From Methanomassiliicoccales archaeon PtaU1.Bin030 (GTDB taxonomy: Archaea > Thermoplasmatota > Thermoplasmata > Methanomassiliicoccales > Methanomassiliicoccaceae): a stretch of DNA of 14,746 bases. The notes beneath the pieces were generated by a model that saw nothing but the letters and a program-made list of their open reading frames with translations, did not search any database and had not been told where the DNA came from. Both the position numbers and the translations under genes were made by a program. Below, one piece after another: positions 11,873 through 14,746 of the stretch. The stretch spans positions 1-14,746 of the forward strand of contig MVRB01000027.1 of NCBI GenBank assembly GCA_002067635.1. Direction: 5' to 3'. How positions within the stretch are numbered: the stretch's first letter is position 1; each line of letters opens with the position of its first letter.

Positions 11873-12292
11873 ATGACAGCAATTTCCGCAATGCCAGATA
11901 TTCTGACCGTCGTAGAGGGCGACTACAAGGCGCGCTCCTACATCGCGGGCGGCACCATCTACCGTGGCTCCGCCTGCACCGTGGACTCCAACGGCAGGGC
12001 CGTGGTCTGTCCCATCACCGGGACCACCAAGCCGTGCATCGGAGTGGCCCTGGACGCCGCGAGCGCATACCAGCCCGTGACCGTGGTCTATGAGGGCGTG
12101 GTCAACGTGGCCAATGCCGATGACACTACGCCGATAGCCATCGGTTCCCAGGTATCGGTCAAGGCAGGGACCGCCACCTATGCCGGGGCGGTCATCGTCG
12201 CCGGGTCGACACCTGACACTCAGATCATCGGGACCGCGCTCACCACCATCGCGGGTGGGTCATACGGCAAGATCCTGCTGAAGCTGAGGTGA
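11873..12292 (+). CDS. Head decoration protein (DUF2190-like)
   Basis: This is a 139-residue beta-rich protein with the pattern of capsid decoration proteins: D-Y-K-A-R-S-Y-I-A-G-G-T-I-Y-R-G-S-A-C-T-V, N-G-R-A-V-V, then I-G-V-A-L-D-A, V-T-V-V-Y-E-G-V-V-N-V, I-A-I-G-S-Q-V-S-V and a closing I-I-G-T-A-L-T-T-I-A-G-G-S-Y-G-K-I-L-L-K-L. Such proteins bind the outer capsid surface as trimers or monomers and stabilise it against DNA pressure. GAGG at 11863-11866 is six bases before the ATG, which directly follows the protease stop. It precedes the major capsid gene by four bases, the usual order. The DUF2190 assignment is by motif pattern only. Confidence 0.75.
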   Translation: MTAISAMPDILTVVEGDYKARSYIAGGTIYRGSACTVDSNGRAVVCPITGTTKPCIGVALDAASAYQPVTVVYEGVVNVANADDTTPIAIGSQVSVKAGTATYAGAVIVAGSTPDTQIIGTALTTIAGGSYGKILLKLR

Positions 12293-12296
12293 TGAC

Positions 12297-13496
12297 ATGG
12301 CCGACAATTCTAACCTGATAGTCAAGTGGGACTCCAACTACACCTTCGCCTCCGGCGCGGGCGAGTTCGGAGCACATCAGTATGACGTCATCCCGGCCAG
12401 CAAGCAGCTGGAGATGATGGTCAAGGTCTTGGAAAAGAGGGTGGACGTCCGTACCGCCAACGCGTTCTACAACGCCCTGCCGGAGAAGCTGGCATACGCG
12501 GACTGGGACGCCAACGGATACGCCACTCTAACTGAGGTGTCGAAGAAGGATCTGAACTTCATCGGCCCCAACTCCGGCGCGTCCAACAGCACCGTCACCG
12601 GGCGCGGTGTGGTCAGCATCCTGGCCGCAGATACCATCCAGGAAGGTGCTATGGCATATACCTGCGCGGAGCAGGCCGTCAAGAAGCGCGACATGACCGT
12701 CCCCATGGAGACCATGCCCTTCTTCACCTCCACGCCCTACGGCGCGCCCGTGTCCGCCGGTTCCGAGGCCGTGGACATCGCCCAGGACATCGGCAAGAAC
12801 ATGCTGAACGTCAACACCTTCCGCTTCATGGCCAAACTGGGCCGTGAGCTGGTGAACGACTCGACCAGCAACATCAAGGCCGCCGCGCTCAAAGAGCTGG
12901 GCAAGTCGCAGACATTGACCCTTAACCGCTGGGTGTTCACCAGGCTTGCGGACTTCGCCGGGATCTCCGTCGGTGTGGCCGCCAGCGGCAGTGACGCCAC
13001 CAACATGATCGACGCCGTCCTGCTCGCGCAGAGCAACTGCGCCGACTATGGCTTCATGGCCGATACCGCCGTCCTATGGCCCAACGCCTGGTATCAGGTG
13101 TATAGCAAATTGATACCCATGTACAACGAGTACAGCATGGAGCAGATCGAGGGCAAGAGGGCGCTGGCCTACGGAGGGTTGACCTTCCACAAGTGCGCCG
13201 TGTCCGCAGCCGCCGCCTACGAGGTGCCGGACGTAAGCACCGGCTACAGCTTCGGGTGGTCCACCGCCAGCACCGCCAAGACCACATCCAGCATCGGCGC
13301 GTTCGTGTTCGAGAAGGAGCGCGCCGGTGAGCTGGGCGTGCTGGAGGAGATGCAGCTGGAGGAGTTCGATGACCCCGTGAAGTACCTGGTCAACCCCATC
13401 GTCAACTCTCGGTGGGACTTCAAATGCTACAAGGATGACCAGATCAGCACGAGGACCAACGCCTACTCCGTCGGAGTGGTGTACAAGCACAGCTAG
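12297..13496 (+). CDS. Major capsid protein, HK97 fold
   Basis: This is a 399-residue protein at the major capsid position. The N-terminal arm (Y-D-V-I-P-A-S-K-Q-L-E-M-M-V-K-V-L-E-K-R-V) is followed by an E-loop-like region and P-domain pattern (VPMETMPFFTSTPYGAPVSAGSEAVDIAQDIGKNMLNVNTFRFMAKLGRELVNDS), with the long spine helix next (IKAAALKELGKSQTLTLNRWVFTRLADFA). The A-domain includes ADYGFMADTAVLWPNAWYQVYS, GKRALAYGGLTFHKCAVSA, and the end RTNAYSVGVVYKHS. These features fit HK97-fold capsid proteins that build the icosahedral head. GAGGTGAT (12286-12293) gives a strong ribosome site inside the end of the previous gene, suited to high expression. It ends in TAG before a hairpin. Confidence 0.85.
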   Translation: MADNSNLIVKWDSNYTFASGAGEFGAHQYDVIPASKQLEMMVKVLEKRVDVRTANAFYNALPEKLAYADWDANGYATLTEVSKKDLNFIGPNSGASNSTVTGRGVVSILAADTIQEGAMAYTCAEQAVKKRDMTVPMETMPFFTSTPYGAPVSAGSEAVDIAQDIGKNMLNVNTFRFMAKLGRELVNDSTSNIKAAALKELGKSQTLTLNRWVFTRLADFAGISVGVAASGSDATNMIDAVLLAQSNCADYGFMADTAVLWPNAWYQVYSKLIPMYNEYSMEQIEGKRALAYGGLTFHKCAVSAAAAYEVPDVSTGYSFGWSTASTAKTTSSIGAFVFEKERAGELGVLEEMQLEEFDDPVKYLVNPIVNSRWDFKCYKDDQISTRTNAYSVGVVYKHS

Positions 13497-13536
13497 ACGG
13501 GCCGATAGGCCGTCAAACCCTTTCCAATCTCCTTTC
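13497..13536 (+). terminator. Hairpin and pyrimidine tract after capsid gene
   Basis: ACGG(G)CC-GATA-GGCCGT (13497-13513) can form a six-pair stem with one bulged G, right after the capsid stop. A pyrimidine-rich tract follows (CCCTTTCCAATCTCCTTTC, 13518-13536). Archaeal termination needs T-tracts more than hairpins, and the T-runs here are only three long, so partial termination or an mRNA-stabilising 3' end is more likely than a full stop. Confidence 0.4.
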
Positions 13537-13544
13537 ATGGCGGT

Positions 13545-13814
13545 GTGTGTGTGGAACTGAACATGCGTAACAACGGAAAGGTTCTCAGCCAGAAGCATAG
13601 GCAGGTCATAGAGAGGGGGTGCATCAGCGCCGACCGCGTGACCGATGAGGAGCGCGAATGGGCAGGCATCACCAGGGCCGACGGTCAGAGGATAGACCCC
13701 AACATGTTCCGCTCCACCACTGACCCGCCCGGTTCTAGGTACATGACCGCCAACACCGTGGACCTGCGGGAAGCCTCGCCATACAGGAAGGACGGGAGCG
13801 TGAGGCACAGATGA
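13545..13814 (+). CDS. Hypothetical small protein after the capsid gene
   Basis: This is an 83-89 residue protein of unknown function between the capsid and connector genes. The sequence is charged (GKVLSQKHRQVIERGCISADRVTDEEREWAGITRADGQRIDPNMF) with a C-terminal R-S-T-T-D-P-P-G-S-R-Y-M-T-A-N-T-V-D-L-R-E-A-S-P-Y-R-K. Its position suggests a head-completion or tail-joining factor, but no motif proves it. Starts at GTG 13545, GTG 13551 or ATG 13563 are all possible. The start lies in a (GT)5 repeat (13543-13553) and no clear GGAGG precedes any of them. The end overlaps the next gene as ATGA (13811-13814). Confidence 0.6.
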   Translation: MCVELNMRNNGKVLSQKHRQVIERGCISADRVTDEEREWAGITRADGQRIDPNMFRSTTDPPGSRYMTANTVDLREASPYRKDGSVRHR

Positions 13815-14221
13815 GCATAACCGCTGATGACCTGACGGACTGGCTCGGTCCCACGTTCTACAACCCCGACGGGGTGAGCGGCCCGGTCCTGCTGACACAG
13901 GTCCAGGCCGCGCTCGCCGCCGCCACCCGCTACTGCGCCGGTTATATGTCGGCCAAGGGGGTCAGCGGCTCCGGGGACGCATACGATTCTGCCGTGGAGT
14001 CGGTGGCCAGGGGCCACATCTGCCTCATCCTGGACTCGATGGGGCTGAAACCGGCAAGCTACAGCACCGAGGGTTCCAGCATGTCCAGCGATGCCATAGG
14101 GACCGCCTCGTTCTGGTTCAAGCAGGGCGACGAGCAGCTGGAGAGGGCGGTCAATGCCAGTGTGGGGAACCGGCGCGAACTGTACTTCCGCCACATCAGG
14201 GGCAACAGGGGGATATTATGA
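13811..14221 (+). CDS. Head-tail connector protein
   Basis: This 136-residue, largely helical protein matches head-tail adaptor proteins (HK97 gp6 / SPP1 gp15 type) in pattern. It begins S-I-T-A-D-D-L-T-D-W-L and continues through a helix V-L-L-T-Q-V-Q-A-A-L-A-A-A-T-R-Y-C-A-G-Y-M, a second helix A-V-E-S-V-A-R-G-H-I-C-L-I-L-D-S-M-G-L, an exposed loop and a final helix. Twelve copies are expected to stack below the portal and form the lower neck. The gene sits after the capsid gene, as expected. It overlaps the next gene as ATGA (14218-14221). The family call is based on pattern and position. Confidence 0.65.
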   Translation: MSITADDLTDWLGPTFYNPDGVSGPVLLTQVQAALAAATRYCAGYMSAKGVSGSGDAYDSAVESVARGHICLILDSMGLKPASYSTEGSSMSSDAIGTASFWFKQGDEQLERAVNASVGNRRELYFRHIRGNRGIL

Positions 14222-14625
14222 GGATCACCAATTCAGCGATAAACTACGTCAGCGGCCAGCCGCTGGTCGATGCCGACATGTACTCGTCGGACCAGACATT
14301 GACCGCCGGGCAGAACTTCACCACCGCCGGGACCGCGCTCAGGACCAATGGGGCCGATTCCGTGAGCCTGATGTTCAAGTTCACCGGGGCCAACGCCTCC
14401 AGCTCAGGAACGGTGGATTTCTACATCGCGGGATCACAGGACGGGACCAACTTCGAGACCAGTGGGACAAATTTCTCCTGGAGCCTCAACGGGAACAGCG
14501 CGGTCCGCAGGCTGGGCGTAATGGACACTCGTAACATCCCATACATCCAGGTCGTACGTATCGTCAATGGTGATGCCACGTATGGATTGAGCAGCGTGAA
14601 CGTGCGCGCATATTCGCTACAGTGA
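14218..14625 (+). CDS. Beta-rich virion protein, possible neck or tail fibre part
   Basis: This 135-residue protein is almost wholly strand-forming, with low charge and many Gly, Ser, Thr and Asn residues. It includes SLMFKFTGANASSSGTVDFYIAGSQDGTNFE and a later stretch I-P-Y-I-Q-V-V-R-I-V-N-G-D-A. The pattern S-G-T-V-D-F-x-I-x-G-S-Q-D-G-x-x-F followed by Y-I-Q-V-x-R-I-x-N is seen in small phage structural proteins that fold as beta-sandwiches. No signal peptide is visible. It is probably a virion surface or neck component. It starts at an ATGA junction with the connector gene and lies nine bases before the next gene. Confidence 0.6.
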   Translation: MRITNSAINYVSGQPLVDADMYSSDQTLTAGQNFTTAGTALRTNGADSVSLMFKFTGANASSSGTVDFYIAGSQDGTNFETSGTNFSWSLNGNSAVRRLGVMDTRNIPYIQVVRIVNGDATYGLSSVNVRAYSLQ

Positions 14626-14634
14626 GGTACGAAC

Positions 14635-14746
14635 ATGCTCAAGGGCGAACCGGTGGAGATCGAGGGCGGGACGCTTACAGCAGATGAGCAAAAAGCACTA
14701 GCAGAGGCCGCCGAGAAAGCAAGATTAGAGAAGGAAGCCCTAGAGA
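14635..14746 (+). CDS. Hypothetical protein, helical (3' end missing)
   Basis: A reading frame opens at ATG 14635, six bases after a TGAGGT ribosome-like site (14623-14628), and stays open to the window end, giving 37 residues. It starts MLKGEPVEIEGGTLTADEQK and continues ALAEAAEKARLEKEALE, an Ala/Glu/Lys-rich helix likely to be a coiled coil. Its codons use A or T more often than those of neighbours. Position suggests a further head-tail or tail gene, but too little is visible. Confidence 0.6.
   Translation, partial: MLKGEPVEIEGGTLTADEQKALAEAAEKARLEKEALE

Noticed and set aside
11677..12093. + strand frame overlapping the protease end and decoration gene
   Set aside because: Arg/Gly/His-rich out-of-frame translation across two supported genes; no junction or ribosome site fits.
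13074..13898. Long antisense open frame (274 codons) across the capsid gene end and downstream genes
   Set aside because: It lies opposite the well-supported capsid, small protein and connector genes; its composition (Gly/Val/His/Arg-rich, no motif) is typical of the shadow of GC-biased codons.
1..14746. tRNA genes, CRISPR arrays, attachment sites, insertion sequences, integrase or replication genes
   Set aside because: None seen on reading: no cloverleaf-like or GTTCRA-type T-arm contexts in gaps, no regularly spaced repeats and no recombinase or polymerase motifs. The gaps are too short to hold most of these.

Overview
The window is part of a tailed-virus (Caudoviricetes-type) genome or provirus. 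The host is most likely archaeal. All genes lie on the + strand, and about 34 coding regions (two cut by the window edges) fill almost the whole sequence. The longest non-coding gap is 79 bases. The archaeal call rests on a TATA element (CTATAAATA, 8661-8669) placed about 25 bases upstream of the portal ATG, which fits a leaderless archaeal transcript, together with GGAGGTGA-type ribosome sites. Frequent AGG and ATA codons and moderate-to-high GC would suit a Thermoplasmatota or methanogen host such as Methanomassiliicoccales, but this is inference and not proven here. No integrase, replication gene, tRNA, CRISPR array or insertion sequence is visible.

Left region (1-6804): a dense run of small accessory or early genes, including several below 60 residues. 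Nearly every neighbour pair is joined by a 4-base ATGA or GTGA overlap. Most products are not recognisable. Those with visible signatures are zinc-binding microproteins (553, 921, 3193, 3546, 6316), winged-helix DNA-binding proteins (2169, 3193, 5437, perhaps 1148), a divergent RusA-like protein (2736), a complete calcineurin-type metallophosphoesterase (3830) and small membrane proteins (1, 3083). Two genes 3.6 kb apart (2491 and 6075) are paralogues.

Right region (6804-14746): the packaging and head module in canonical order. It runs small terminase, large terminase, promoter, portal, gp7/gpF-like minor head protein, protease-scaffold, decoration protein, HK97-fold major capsid protein, a small unknown protein, head-tail connector, a beta-rich virion protein and the start of a helical protein. 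The only clear promoter lies between the large terminase and the portal. The terminase genes therefore appear to belong to the upstream transcript, while portal-to-tail genes form a separately controlled late unit. A hairpin and pyrimidine tract after the capsid gene may adjust expression of the downstream connector and tail genes.

Points most worth a second look are: the chain of stop-start overlaps; an in-frame internal start that could make a free scaffold from the protease gene; an amber codon joining two same-frame genes, in what may be a pyrrolysine-decoding lineage; a RusA-like protein lacking expected catalytic acids; and a twin C-x2-C-x5-C protein.
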